Assembly: GCA_963739135.1 (NCBI GenBank)
Contig: CAVTZG010000013.1
Location: forward strand, 62,001 to 126,000
Source: Palsa-504 sp963739135
GTDB taxonomy: Bacteria > Actinomycetota > Actinomycetes > Streptosporangiales > Streptosporangiaceae
Length of the DNA stretch: 64,000 bases
Direction: 5' to 3'
In this document: positions 24,829-33,317 of the stretch, piece by piece
Numbering within the stretch: position 1 is the first letter of the stretch
Layout of the letters: each line of letters opens with the position of its first letter
The notes under the pieces: model-generated
The model's database searches: none
What the model saw: the letters and a program-made list of their open reading frames with translations, nothing else
What the model was told of the DNA's origin: nothing
Position numbers and translations under genes: made by a program

Positions 24829-25638
24829 GTGTCCCGGCACCTGAATCCTGGCGGGCAGCAGTTCCGCGGCGACCACGGCGGCGCCGACCCGCGGGTGGCC
24901 GACGCCCTCGCCGCCTGGCAGTCCGGGCAGGGCAGCGAGCAGGCCGCGCTGACCGCGCTGGCCGCCGCCCGCCTGCTCGTCCCGGTCATCGCCGTCCTGG
25001 CCGCCCCCGCGCCGGGCGCCATCCCGCCCGCCGGGGACAGCATTCCCGGGGACAGCACTGCCGGGGACAAGAACAGCGAGATGGTCATGCCCACCCTGAT
25101 CGGTCAGGACGGAAGGCCCGCGGTGCTCGCCTTCACCGGCCTGGACGCACTGGCCCGGTGGCGCCCGGACGCGCGCCCGGTGCCGGCCGAGGCCGGCCGG
25201 GTGTGGCGTGCCGCCGTCACCGACGGTGCGGCGGTCGTCATCGACGTGGCCGGCCCGGTGCCGCTGGCGGTCGAGGGTGCCCGCCTGGCCGCGCTGGCCG
25301 CCGGGCAGCCGGTGCCGCCGCCGCACGAAGACCCCGACGTGCAGTCCCAGGTCGAGGCCGCGCTCACCGAGGCAGCACAGATCGCCGAGGAGACACGGGC
25401 CGCCGAGGAGACACGGGCCGCCGGGCCGACGCAGGCCGCCGAGCCGGCCATCGCCGGGTTCAGCCTGGCCCCTGGCCGAGCCTGCCGCGCCGATCTGGCC
25501 GTCCGGCTGCACGTGGCCGGCCCCGGCTGGGAGGCGGCCGCCAACCGCGCCGCGGCCGCCATCGCTGCCCGCTTGGCCGGCCGGCTACGCCGCGGCATCG
25601 AGGTCATCATCGCGGAGCGACCACACCGGACCCCTTAG
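24829..25638 (+). CDS. SseB-family protein
   Basis: 269 residues. The core MVMPTLIGQDGRPAVLAFTG ... LDALARWRPDARPVPAEAGR (about 87-126) is the SseB N-terminal domain signature common in actinobacteria, and a second conserved part closes the protein (RADLAVRLHVAGPGWEAAAN). Between them lies a charged repeat, EETRAAEETRAAGPTQAAEP. Family members are cytoplasmic proteins of unclear role. GTG 24829. It ends 10 bases before aroC. Confidence 0.82.
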   Translation: MSRHLNPGGQQFRGDHGGADPRVADALAAWQSGQGSEQAALTALAAARLLVPVIAVLAAPAPGAIPPAGDSIPGDSTAGDKNSEMVMPTLIGQDGRPAVLAFTGLDALARWRPDARPVPAEAGRVWRAAVTDGAAVVIDVAGPVPLAVEGARLAALAAGQPVPPPHEDPDVQSQVEAALTEAAQIAEETRAAEETRAAGPTQAAEPAIAGFSLAPGRACRADLAVRLHVAGPGWEAAANRAAAAIAARLAGRLRRGIEVIIAERPHRTP

Positions 25639-25648
25639 GATCAGGATC

Positions 25649-26827
25649 ATGTTTCGCTGGCTGACCGCAGGTGAATCGCACGGCCGCGCGCTCGTGGCGG
25701 TCTGCGAGGGCGTGCCCGCCGGGGTGCAGATCAGCACCGGGGACATCGCCGCCGCGCTGGCTCGCAGGCGAGCCGGCGACGGCCGCGGCGCGCGGATGAC
25801 GTTCGAGCAGGACGAGGTGGAGCTGACCGCGGGCGTGCGGCACGGCCGCACGCTGGGCGGCCCGGTCGCGATCCGGGTGGCCAACACCGAATGGCCCAAG
25901 TGGGAAGCGGTCATGTCCGCCGATCCCGTGGACCCGGCCCTCCTGGACGGCGTGGCCAGGAACGCGCCGCTGACCCGGCCCCGCCCCGGGCACGCCGACC
26001 TGGCCGGCATGCAGAAGTTCGGCCATACCGACGCCCGCCCCGTGCTCGAGCGGGCCAGCGCCCGGGAGACGGCCGCCCGCGTCGCGCTGGGCGAGGTGGC
26101 CCGCCGCCTGCTCAGCCAGGTGCTCGGCATCGAGATCCTCAGCCACGTGGTCGCCATCGGCGCCATCGCAATCCCCGACGGCGTCATGCCCGGTCCCGCC
26201 GACCGGGACGCCATCGACGCCGACCCGGTGCGCTGCGCCGACCCCGCCACCAGCCGGGCCATGGTGGCCGAGATCGACACGGCCAAGAAGGAAGGCGACA
26301 CGCTGGGCGGGGTGGTCGAGGTGCTGGCCTTCGGGCTGCCGCCCGGGCTGGGCAGCTTCACCCACTGGGACCGGCGGCTGGACGCCCGGCTGGCCGGGGC
26401 GCTGATGTCCATCCAGGCCATCAAGGGTGTCGAGGTCGGCGACGGCTTCACCACCGCGACGCGCCGAGGCTCGCGAGCTCACGACGAGATCGAAGCTACC
26501 GAGAACGGGATAGCACGGCGCACCAACCGGGCCGGCGGCATCGAGGGCGGCATGGCTACCGGCGAGCCACTCCGGCTCAGGGCCGCCATGAAGCCCATCT
26601 CCACCGTGCCGCGGGCCCTGGACACCATCGACACCAGCACCGGCGAGCCGGCCAAGGCCATCAACCAGCGCAGCGACGTGACCGCGGTCCCGGCCGCGGG
26701 CGTGGTGGCCGAGGCTATGGTCGCGCTGGTCCTGGCCGAGGCGGCGGTGGAGAAATTCGGCGGCGACTCGGCCGAGGAGATGCGCCGCAACGCCGAAAGC
26801 TACCTGAAGGCCCTGGTGGTCTCGTGA
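25649..26827 (+). CDS. aroC: Chorismate synthase
   Basis: Last step of the shikimate pathway (EPSP to chorismate, reduced FMN). The 392-residue protein has FRWLTAGESHGRALVAVCEG (2-21), RPGHADLAGMQKFGHTDARP with the FMN/substrate residues, and AAMKPISTVPRALDTID and NQRSDVTAVPAAGVVAEAM. ATG 25649 matches the family start exactly; the frame is open upstream only as a shadow of SseB. Overlaps aroK by 4 bases (GTGA). Confidence 0.97.
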   Translation: MFRWLTAGESHGRALVAVCEGVPAGVQISTGDIAAALARRRAGDGRGARMTFEQDEVELTAGVRHGRTLGGPVAIRVANTEWPKWEAVMSADPVDPALLDGVARNAPLTRPRPGHADLAGMQKFGHTDARPVLERASARETAARVALGEVARRLLSQVLGIEILSHVVAIGAIAIPDGVMPGPADRDAIDADPVRCADPATSRAMVAEIDTAKKEGDTLGGVVEVLAFGLPPGLGSFTHWDRRLDARLAGALMSIQAIKGVEVGDGFTTATRRGSRAHDEIEATENGIARRTNRAGGIEGGMATGEPLRLRAAMKPISTVPRALDTIDTSTGEPAKAINQRSDVTAVPAAGVVAEAMVALVLAEAAVEKFGGDSAEEMRRNAESYLKALVVS

Positions 26828-27345
26828 CCCAGCCGACCGGACCGGGGCCTGTGGCGGTCCTGATCGGCCCGCCCGGCGCGGGCAAGACCTCGGTGGGCCC
26901 GCTGCTGGCCGAACGCCTCGGCACCAGCTTCCGCGAGACCGACGCCGACATCGCCGCCGCCGCGGGGCGGCCGGTCAGCGACATCTTCATCGAGCAGGGC
27001 GAGCCGGCCTTCCGTCAGCTCGAACGCGAAGCCGCGGCCCGCGCGCTGCGCGAGCACGAGGGCGTGCTCGCCCTGGGCAGCGGCGCGGTCCTTGATCCCG
27101 GCACCCAGCACCGGCTCGACGGCTTGCCCGTGGTCTACCTGGCCGCCGGCTTCGGCACCATTGCCCGGCGCGTGGGCCTGGACCGGCCGCGTGTCGTTAT
27201 CCCGGGTAACCCGCGCGGCCGGCTGCGCGCCATGCTGGAGGAGCGCCGCCCGCTCTACGAGCAACTGGCCACGGTCACGGTCGAAACCGACGACCTGGAC
27301 CCGGATGAGCTCGCGTCCGAGATCAGCGCGAGGCTGAAGCCATGA
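26824..27345 (+). CDS. aroK: Shikimate kinase (first copy)
   Basis: Phosphorylates shikimate. 173 residues with Walker A GPPGAGKTS (about 15-23), TDADI (substrate Asp), FRQLEREAAARAL, LALGSGAVLDPG where GGG is more usual (Gly to Ser), a lid Arg in GLDRPRVV and RRPLYEQLATVTVET. GTG start at 26824 overlaps the aroC stop; its stop overlaps the aroB ATG. This is the standard aroC-aroK-aroB position, and the protein looks functional. A second aroK lies just after aroB. Confidence 0.93.
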   Translation: MTQPTGPGPVAVLIGPPGAGKTSVGPLLAERLGTSFRETDADIAAAAGRPVSDIFIEQGEPAFRQLEREAAARALREHEGVLALGSGAVLDPGTQHRLDGLPVVYLAAGFGTIARRVGLDRPRVVIPGNPRGRLRAMLEERRPLYEQLATVTVETDDLDPDELASEISARLKP

Positions 27346-28427
27346 CCGCGACCAGGATCGACGTCCGGCCCTCGGACGGCGGCGCGCCGTACCCGGTGGT
27401 CGTCGGGGTCGGGGTTCTCGGCGAGCTGCCCGGCCTGATCCCCAAGCAGGCCAGGACCGTCGCCGTCATCCACGCCGAAGGCCTGGGCGAGATCGCCCGC
27501 CCCGCCTGCGGGGCCCTGCAGGCGGCCGGCTTCCGGGTCGCCGCCGAGCCCGTCCCGGATGGCGAGGCCGCCAAGAACGTCCAGGTCGCGGCCGATCTGT
27601 GGTCGAAACTCGCCCACCACGGCGTGACCAGGTCCGACTGCGTCGTCGGGCTCGGCGGGGGAGCTACCACCGACCTGGCCGGGTTCGTGGCCGCCAGCTG
27701 GCTGCGCGGCGTGCCGGTGGTCCTGGTCCCGACCACGCTGCTCGGCATGGCCGACGCCGCGGTGGGCGGCAAGACCGCCATCGACATTCCCGCGGGCAAG
27801 AACCTGGTCGGCGCGTTCCACTCGCCGGCCGGCGTGCTCGCCGACCTGGCCACGCTCGAGACGCTGGCCCGGGCCGACTATGTGGCCGGCCTGGCCGAGG
27901 TGATCAAGGCCGGCTTCATCGCCGACCCGGTCATCCTGGACCTCGTCCGGTCTGACCCCGAAGGCGCCACCGCGCCGCACGGCCGCCACGCCCGCGAGCT
28001 GCTCGAGCGCGCCATCCGGGTCAAGGCCGACGTGGTGTCGGCCGACCTGACCGAGCAGGGCCTGCGGGAGATCCTGAACTACGGGCACACCCTGGGCCAC
28101 GCCATCGAGCGGGTCGAAGGCTACCGGTTCCGGCACGGCGACGCGGTCGCCATCGGCATGGTGTACGCGGCCCGGCTGGCCCGGCTGGCCGGGCGGCTGG
28201 ACGAGCGCACCTGCGCGCTGCACCGCGACATTCTGGCCAGCGTCGGCCTGCCCACCGCCTACCAGCCCGGCGTCTGGCCGTCGCTGCGGGAGGCCATGAG
28301 CGTGGACAAGAAGGCCAGGGGCGCACGGCTGCGGCTGGTGGTGCTCGACGGGCTGGCCCGCCCGGGAATCCTCGACGACCCGCCCGAGCAGCTACTGTGG
28401 CGGGCTTACCGGGAGGTGACCGCATGA
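27342..28427 (+). CDS. aroB: 3-dehydroquinate synthase
   Basis: Makes 3-dehydroquinate from DAHP using NAD and a divalent metal. The 361-residue protein carries VVGLGGGATTDLAGFVAASW (about 104-123), PTTLLGMADAAVGGKTAID, NLVGAFHSP, GLAEVIKAGFI (metal Glu) and LNYGHTLGHAIE (metal His). ATG 27342 overlaps the aroK stop; the aroB stop itself overlaps the ATG of an apparent aroQ stub. Confidence 0.97.
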   Translation: MTATRIDVRPSDGGAPYPVVVGVGVLGELPGLIPKQARTVAVIHAEGLGEIARPACGALQAAGFRVAAEPVPDGEAAKNVQVAADLWSKLAHHGVTRSDCVVGLGGGATTDLAGFVAASWLRGVPVVLVPTTLLGMADAAVGGKTAIDIPAGKNLVGAFHSPAGVLADLATLETLARADYVAGLAEVIKAGFIADPVILDLVRSDPEGATAPHGRHARELLERAIRVKADVVSADLTEQGLREILNYGHTLGHAIERVEGYRFRHGDAVAIGMVYAARLARLAGRLDERTCALHRDILASVGLPTAYQPGVWPSLREAMSVDKKARGARLRLVVLDGLARPGILDDPPEQLLWRAYREVTA

Positions 28428-28477
28428 TCACGCACGTGCTCGTGCTCAACGGCCCCGCCGGGCCGCCCGCGCCATGA
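28424..28477 (+). pseudogene. Probable 5' stub of aroQ (type II 3-dehydroquinate dehydratase)
   Basis: A 17-codon frame overlapping the aroB stop reads MITHVLVLNGPAGPPAP. Type II dehydroquinases begin with exactly this pattern (x-x-VLVLNGPNLNxLG), and aroQ is the usual gene after aroB in actinobacteria. The match ends at NGP; the frame then reads Ala/Gly/Pro and stops, its TGA overlapping the ATG of the second aroK. I infer that aroQ was deleted here, leaving its start, which may now act as a coupling leader. Confidence 0.6.
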
Positions 28478-29046
28478 TCGTCCTGGTCGGTTTCATGGGC
28501 GCGGGCAAGACCACGGTCGGGAACCTGCTCGCCGCCCGGCTGGGGCTGCCGTTCGCCGACAGCGACGACGTGATCGAGCGGCGCGCCGGCCGCCCGATCA
28601 GGCAGATCTTCGCCGAGGACGGCGAACCCGCCTTCCGTGCCCTCGAGCACCAGGTCATCGCCGAGCTGCTCGACGGTCCCGCCCTCGTCCTGGCCCTGGG
28701 CGGCGGGGCCGCCCAGCACCCGCAGACCCAGGCTCTGCTGGCCCGGGGGGACGACCCCCCCAGACCCCCCCGCGCAGGCATGGCCCGCGCTCGGGTGGTG
28801 TACCTCCAGGTGGGCTACGAGCAGGCGCTGCTGCGCGTCGGCGGCGACAACGGACGCCCGTTGCTGGCCCGCTCCGACCTGCCCGAGCTCTACCAGCGCA
28901 GGATGCCCGTGTACGCCGGCGTCGCCACGCTGACTGTCGCCACCGACGACCGGCCCCCCGAGATCATCAGCGAGGACATCCTGGCCCGGCTGGCCGCCGA
29001 GCCCGTCCCCGGCGGCCGGGCGCCGTATCCCCGGCCCGCGCCGTAG
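28474..29046 (+). CDS. Second shikimate kinase-like protein
   Basis: 190 residues and apparently complete: VGFMGAGKTTVGNLL (Walker A, about 4-18), DSDDVIERRAGRPI, EPAFRALEHQVIAELL, LALGGGAAQHPQTQALL, then NGRPLLARSDLPELYQRRMP. Compared with the first copy it keeps GGG and differs widely elsewhere, so it is a paralogue and not a recent duplicate. Between ALLARG and RVVYLQV it has an extra segment, DDPPRPPRAGMARA, encoded by a G/C-homopolymer element (28744-28772). ATG 28474 overlaps the aroQ stub stop. Confidence 0.85.
   Translation: MIVLVGFMGAGKTTVGNLLAARLGLPFADSDDVIERRAGRPIRQIFAEDGEPAFRALEHQVIAELLDGPALVLALGGGAAQHPQTQALLARGDDPPRPPRAGMARARVVYLQVGYEQALLRVGGDNGRPLLARSDLPELYQRRMPVYAGVATLTVATDDRPPEIISEDILARLAAEPVPGGRAPYPRPAP
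28744..28772 (+). repeat. G/C palindromic element, short copy (E1), in aroK2
   Basis: GGGGGG-ACGAC-CCCCCC-AGA-CCCCCCC: a shortened member of the family described in the findings, inserted in frame ahead of a conserved beta strand of shikimate kinase. Confidence 0.7.
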
Positions 29047-29177
29047 CCCCGCCGGTCTTCCTGTTGGGCCGAACGGTCCGTGCTACTCCGGGTCCCGCAA
29101 CCTCGCTCGTAGCCCAGCCGTTACGCTCCCCTTAGGGGCCGTACGGCCCGGTGACCCCGAGCAGGAGGGCTGATCGC

Positions 29178-30212
29178 ATGCGGGTGGGCATGTTTCTGAG
29201 CTACGCGGGCGGCTTCGCCGAGACCGTGGCGGAGCTGGCCGACTACGAGCGGGCCGGGGTCGACATCGTGTTCGTGCCCGAGGCCTACAGCTTCGACGCG
29301 GTCAGCCAGCTCGGTTACCTCGCGGCCAAGACCGAGCGGATGCAGATCGCGTCGGGTATCTTCCCGCTCTACTCGCGCACGCCCGCGCTGCTGGCCATGA
29401 CCGCGGCCGGCCTGGATTACGTCTCGGGCGGCCGGTTCATGCTGGGCCTGGGCGCCTCGGGCCCGCAGGTGATCGAGGGCTGGCACGGCGTGCCCTATGA
29501 CGCGCCGATCGGCCGGTCCCGCGAGATCATCGAGATCTGCCGGATGGTCTGGCGCCGTGACCGGCTGGCCTATCAGGGACGCTACTACCACCTGCCGCTG
29601 GAGGGCGGCACCGGCCTGGGCAAGCCGCTCAAGCTGATCAACCACCCGGTCCGCGAGCGGATCCCGGTGGCCCTGGCCGCCATCGGCCCGAAGAACGTGG
29701 CCGCCGCCGTCGAGCTGGCCGAGGCCTGGATGCCGATCTTCTACCTGCCGGAGAAGGCCGCCGAGGTGTGGGGCGAGGCGGTGGCCGAGGGCCGGGCCAA
29801 GCGCGATCCCGAGCTCGGCCCGCTGGACGTGATCGCCCACGTCCGCCTGGCCATCGGCGACGACGTGACCGGCCTGCGCGACCACGGCCTGCCCGAGCTG
29901 GCCCTGTACATCGGCGGGATGGGCGCGCGGGGCCGCAACTTCTACAACGACCTGGCCCGCCGGTTCGGCTACGAGGCCGAGGCCAAGGCCATCCAGGACG
30001 CCTACCTGGACGGCCGCAAGGCCGAAGCAGAGGCCCTGGTCCCCGCCGAACTGGTCGAGCTGACCTCGCTGATCGGACCCGAGGGCTACGTCAGGGAGCG
30101 GATCGCCGCCTACCGCGAGGCCGGCGTCACCACCCTGAACGTCACCCCGCTGGCCCCCACCCACGAGGGCCGGGTCCGCCTCATCGAGCAGGTCCAGGTC
30201 CTGGTGGATTAG
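29178..30212 (+). CDS. LLM-class F420-dependent oxidoreductase
   Basis: 344 residues of the luciferase-like monooxygenase TIM barrel. Characteristic parts are MRVGMFLSYAGGFAETVAEL, VDIVFVPEAYSFDAVSQLGY, IASGIFPLYSRTPALLAMTA and GRFMLGLGASGPQVIEGWHG. Actinobacterial members use reduced F420 rather than FMN. ATG 29178 follows AGGAGGG (29163-29169); a GTG further upstream is not needed. Substrate unknown. It stands between the aro genes and pepQ-efp-nusB. Confidence 0.88.
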   Translation: MRVGMFLSYAGGFAETVAELADYERAGVDIVFVPEAYSFDAVSQLGYLAAKTERMQIASGIFPLYSRTPALLAMTAAGLDYVSGGRFMLGLGASGPQVIEGWHGVPYDAPIGRSREIIEICRMVWRRDRLAYQGRYYHLPLEGGTGLGKPLKLINHPVRERIPVALAAIGPKNVAAAVELAEAWMPIFYLPEKAAEVWGEAVAEGRAKRDPELGPLDVIAHVRLAIGDDVTGLRDHGLPELALYIGGMGARGRNFYNDLARRFGYEAEAKAIQDAYLDGRKAEAEALVPAELVELTSLIGPEGYVRERIAAYREAGVTTLNVTPLAPTHEGRVRLIEQVQVLVD

Positions 30213-30292
30213 CTACCCCTGCGGGGTGCAGACCGGTGGCTGGCTCGTTCACCCCCGCTGACCGGCCGGGGACCCACGCGTAGAGTTCAGCC

Positions 30293-31369
30293 ATGCCAGA
30301 GATTCACGAGGCGCGCCGGGCGGCCGCGCAGCAGAAGATCGCCGAGGTCGGCACGGACGCCGCCCTGATCACCTCGGGCCCGAATGTCCGTTATCTCACC
30401 GGCCTGGCCAGTTCCAACGCCGCGCTGCTGCTGCCCGTCTCCGGCCAGGGGGTGCTGGCCACCGACTCGCGGTACGAGCTGGCTGCCCGGCGGGACTGCC
30501 CCGATGTCGAGCTGATCAGCGAGCGGTTCATCGAGCCGCGGCTGGCCGTCGAGATGTCCAGCCGCGGGATGCGGACCGTGGCCTTCGAGGCCCATGAGAT
30601 GTCGGTCGAACGCCACGCAGAGCTGGTCGCCAAGGCCGGCGGCGTGACCACGGTGCCGTTCGGCAGGAGAATCGAGGAACTGCGGGCGGTCAAGGATCCG
30701 TCCGAGCTTGAGCTGCTCGCCACCGCCTGCCGGATCAGCTGCCAGGCCATCGCTGACGTGTTCGCGCTGATCAGGCCGGGCCTGACCGAACGTCAGCTGG
30801 CCGCCGCGCTGGACCGGCGGATGGTCGACCTGGGTGCTGCGCACCCCGCCTTCGACACCATCGTGGCCAGCGGGCCGAACGGCGCCATCCCGCATCACGC
30901 CCCCACCGACCGGCCGATCCGCCGCGGCGACCTGATCACCATAGACTTCGGCGCGCTGTACGGGGGCTATCACGCGGACATGACCCGCACCGTGGCCTTG
31001 GGCGAGCCCGGCTGGCAGCGCGAGATCTATGAGCTCGTGGCGGCGGCCCAGCGGTCCGGGATCGAGGCCGCGCGGCCCGGCGCGGACGTGGGCGACGTGG
31101 ACGCCGCCGCCCGGGAGCTGATCCGCGAAGGCGGCCACGGGGAGCATTTCCAGCACGGCCTCGGCCACGGCGTCGGCCTGGAGGTGCACGAGGCACCGAC
31201 GATCGGGTACGGCAGAACGGGTAAACTAGCCGACCGGGTCCCGGTCACCGTCGAGCCTGGTGTCTACCTGCCCGGCAGGGGCGGTGTACGGATCGAGGAC
31301 GTCCTGGTCGTGGGGGCCGATGGGACGGGCCTGCTCACGACTACTACGAGAGAACTTCTCGTCCTCTGA
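30293..31369 (+). CDS. pepQ: Xaa-Pro aminopeptidase/dipeptidase (M24 family)
   Basis: 358 residues. The N-terminal creatinase-like domain (about 1-125) is followed by the pita-bread metallopeptidase domain with all five metal ligands in context: TIDFGALYGGYHADMTRTV (two Asp), FQHGLGHGVGLEVHE (His), VTVEPGVYLPGRGGVRIED (two Glu). It removes Xaa from Xaa-Pro peptides. Placing pepQ directly before efp is conserved in many bacteria and may reflect handling of proline peptides. ATG 30293. Confidence 0.92.
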   Translation: MPEIHEARRAAAQQKIAEVGTDAALITSGPNVRYLTGLASSNAALLLPVSGQGVLATDSRYELAARRDCPDVELISERFIEPRLAVEMSSRGMRTVAFEAHEMSVERHAELVAKAGGVTTVPFGRRIEELRAVKDPSELELLATACRISCQAIADVFALIRPGLTERQLAAALDRRMVDLGAAHPAFDTIVASGPNGAIPHHAPTDRPIRRGDLITIDFGALYGGYHADMTRTVALGEPGWQREIYELVAAAQRSGIEAARPGADVGDVDAAARELIREGGHGEHFQHGLGHGVGLEVHEAPTIGYGRTGKLADRVPVTVEPGVYLPGRGGVRIEDVLVVGADGTGLLTTTTRELLVL

Positions 31370-31400
31370 CCTTGAGATGCACTGACCTGGAGATGCGAAC

Positions 31401-31958
31401 GTGGCCACCACGAACGACCTGAAGAACGGCATAACGCTGAACCTCGACGGCCAGCTCTGGACCGTCGTGGAATTCCAGCACGTCAAGCCGGGCAAGGGCG
31501 GCGCCTTCGTGCGCACCAAGCTGAAGAACATCACCTCGGGCAAGGTGGTCGACCGGACCTTCAACGCCGGTGTCAAGGTGGACGTGACCACCGTGGACCG
31601 GCGGGAGATGCAGTACCTGTACCGCGAGGGCGCGGATTTCGTCTTCATGGACACCCAGGACTACGATCAGCCGCGCATCCCCGCCGCCGTGGTCGGTGAA
31701 GCCGCCAACTACCTGCTGGAGGAGCAGACGGTCACGGTGGCGTTCAACGACGGCACGCCGTTGTACCTGGACATGCCTGCGGCCGTGGAGCTCACCATCA
31801 GCCAGACCGACCCGGGCGTCCAGGGCGACCGCTCCACCGGCGGGACCAAGCCGGCCACGCTGCAGACCGGCGCGACCATCCAGGTGCCGCTGTTCATCTC
31901 CACCGGCGAGAAGATCAAGGTCGACACCCGCACCGGCCAGTACCTCGGCCGCGCGTAA
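31401..31958 (+). CDS. efp: Elongation factor P
   Basis: Relieves ribosome stalling at polyproline stretches, relevant to the many Pro-rich proteins in this window. The 185-residue protein has the three-domain layout: KOW-like domain (1-65) with the tip loop HVKPGKGGAFVRTKLKN including the conserved Lys, central OB domain (66-125) and C-terminal OB domain ending IKVDTRTGQYLGRA. GTG 31401. Followed by nusB after 214 bp. Confidence 0.97.
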   Translation: MATTNDLKNGITLNLDGQLWTVVEFQHVKPGKGGAFVRTKLKNITSGKVVDRTFNAGVKVDVTTVDRREMQYLYREGADFVFMDTQDYDQPRIPAAVVGEAANYLLEEQTVTVAFNDGTPLYLDMPAAVELTISQTDPGVQGDRSTGGTKPATLQTGATIQVPLFISTGEKIKVDTRTGQYLGRA

Positions 31959-32117
31959 TGGTCCTGGCTGTGTTTGCTCTGCTTTCCACGCTCGCCTCCG
32001 GGCCGCTTTCGAGGCGCCTCCTTGCTGGCCTGGCCGCCTGTGGCGGCGGGCCTTCGTCGCTCGTTCCTCGCGCCTGGGGTGGGCCTGGGAGGACGAACCC
32101 TGCCCAGTCGGCGCCGC

Positions 32118-32169
32118 GGCCCTTTGGCTCGCCGGAGGTCCCGTCAGGGCCGACGGCCCTTTGGCTCGC
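32118..32169. repeat. 15-bp direct repeat in the efp-nusB gap
   Basis: GGCCCTTTGGCTCGC occurs at 32118-32132 and again at 32155-32169, 37 bases apart. The second copy ends just before the nusB start. Could be a duplication scar or a regulatory repeat. Confidence 0.6.
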
Positions 32170-32172
32170 ATA

Positions 32173-32646
32173 GTGCCGGCTCGTAGCAAGGCGCGCAAGC
32201 GGGCTCTGGACATCCTGTTCGAGGCCGAACTGCGCGGCTCGCCCGTACTTGACCTGCTCGCCGAGCGCATCACGCTGGGCAGCCCGCCGGTACCCGCCTA
32301 CGCTGCGGACCTGGTCCGCGGCGTAACCGTGAACTCGGCCAGGATCGACGAGCTGATCTCGGAGTACGCCGAGGGCTGGACCCTGGCCCGGATGCCCGCC
32401 GTGGACCGGAACGTGCTGCGGATCGGGATCTACGAGCTGTTGTGGGCCCCGGACGTCCCCGACGCCGTCGCCATCAGCGAGGCCGTCCTGCTCGCTCGCG
32501 ACCTGTCCACCGACGCGTCGCCCGCGTTCGTCAACGGCCTGCTCGCCCGCATCGCCGAGCTGAAGCCCACCCTCTCCACCCCCACCGCTCCCTCCAGCCC
32601 CGGCACTCAGCCCGGCGGCTCCGACCCGCCTCCCGAACCGTCATGA
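32173..32646 (+). CDS. nusB: Transcription antitermination protein NusB
   Basis: 157 residues. The all-helical NusB fold is seen in SKARKRALDILFEAELRGSP (5-24), LVRGVTVNSARIDELISEYA and MPAVDRNVLRIGIYELLW, then DVPDAVAISEAVLLARDLST and AFVNGLLARIAEL. It binds boxA RNA with NusE in rRNA antitermination. GTG 32173 comes directly after an in-frame-context break and gives the family start; the longer upstream frame crosses efp. The last about 25 residues are Pro/Ser-rich. Confidence 0.95.
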   Translation: MPARSKARKRALDILFEAELRGSPVLDLLAERITLGSPPVPAYAADLVRGVTVNSARIDELISEYAEGWTLARMPAVDRNVLRIGIYELLWAPDVPDAVAISEAVLLARDLSTDASPAFVNGLLARIAELKPTLSTPTAPSSPGTQPGGSDPPPEPS

Positions 32647-32659
32647 AACCCGGGTTTCA
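32644..32659. repeat. TGAAACCCGGGTTTCA palindrome over the nusB stop codon
   Basis: A perfect 16-bp palindrome whose first three bases are the nusB TGA. It matches the core of the metK-downstream palindrome (2036-2063). Probable terminator or dispersed regulatory repeat. Confidence 0.65.
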
Positions 32660-32681
32660 GCACCCTACGTGGGCATGAACC

Positions 32682-33317
32682 CTAGGGCTGGGCGAAGCGG
32701 ATGCGCAGGCCGAAGCGGCGCAGCACACGGAAGAACCAGACCGCAGACAGGCACGTGCCCGCGACCACGCCGCCGATGGTCACCGCGGTGGTGAGCAGCA
32801 GGAACACCTTGACCGGCTCGACGACCATCGCCGCGGCCAGGCCGATGGTGGAGACCGCGAAGATCCCGGCCCACAGCCAGGTCGCGCCCTGGAAGAAGCG
32901 GTGCAGCCCGGCGTGATGGGACGGGTGGCGCAGCGCCACTACCTCGGCGGCCAGCTGGGCCACTAGCGGCTTGCGGGTGGGCGCGGTCCGCGCGAACAGC
33001 ACGCACAGGCCCAGGTTGGCCAGCGGGAACTGCAGCAGGAAGAACAGCATGCTGCCCGTGACGATCACCACGGCCGTCTGCAGCGTGAGCACCAGGGCCG
33101 AGATCATCAGCAGCCCGGGGACGCTCCGGGTCAGCACCTTGCGGCCCACCACGGTCAGCCAGACCGCCACGGTCGCGGCCACCATGCCGGCATCGCGGCC
33201 GCCCAGCTTCTCCCCGACGAGATAACCGGCCACCGGGATACCCAGGGATTCGGCCAGGTTCCAGCCTGCGGTCAGCATCAGCCGCCAGGGGCGAGGCAAC
33301 TCGAGGTGCTCAGCCAT
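32682..33317 (-). CDS. Multi-pass membrane protein (VC0807-like)
   Basis: About 211 residues with five to six hydrophobic segments (for example VAATVAVWLTVV, GLLMISALVLTLQTAVVIVT, WLWAGIFAVSTIGLAAAMVV and VKVFLLLTTAVTIGGVVAGT). The arrangement resembles VC0807/DUF3159-type membrane proteins of unknown role; the family call is tentative. ATG 33317 is preferred; ATG 33329 is possible. No clear ribosome-binding site at either. Opposite in direction to nusB and the methyltransferase. Confidence 0.65.
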   Translation of the reverse strand: MAEHLELPRPWRLMLTAGWNLAESLGIPVAGYLVGEKLGGRDAGMVAATVAVWLTVVGRKVLTRSVPGLLMISALVLTLQTAVVIVTGSMLFFLLQFPLANLGLCVLFARTAPTRKPLVAQLAAEVVALRHPSHHAGLHRFFQGATWLWAGIFAVSTIGLAAAMVVEPVKVFLLLTTAVTIGGVVAGTCLSAVWFFRVLRRFGLRIRFAQP

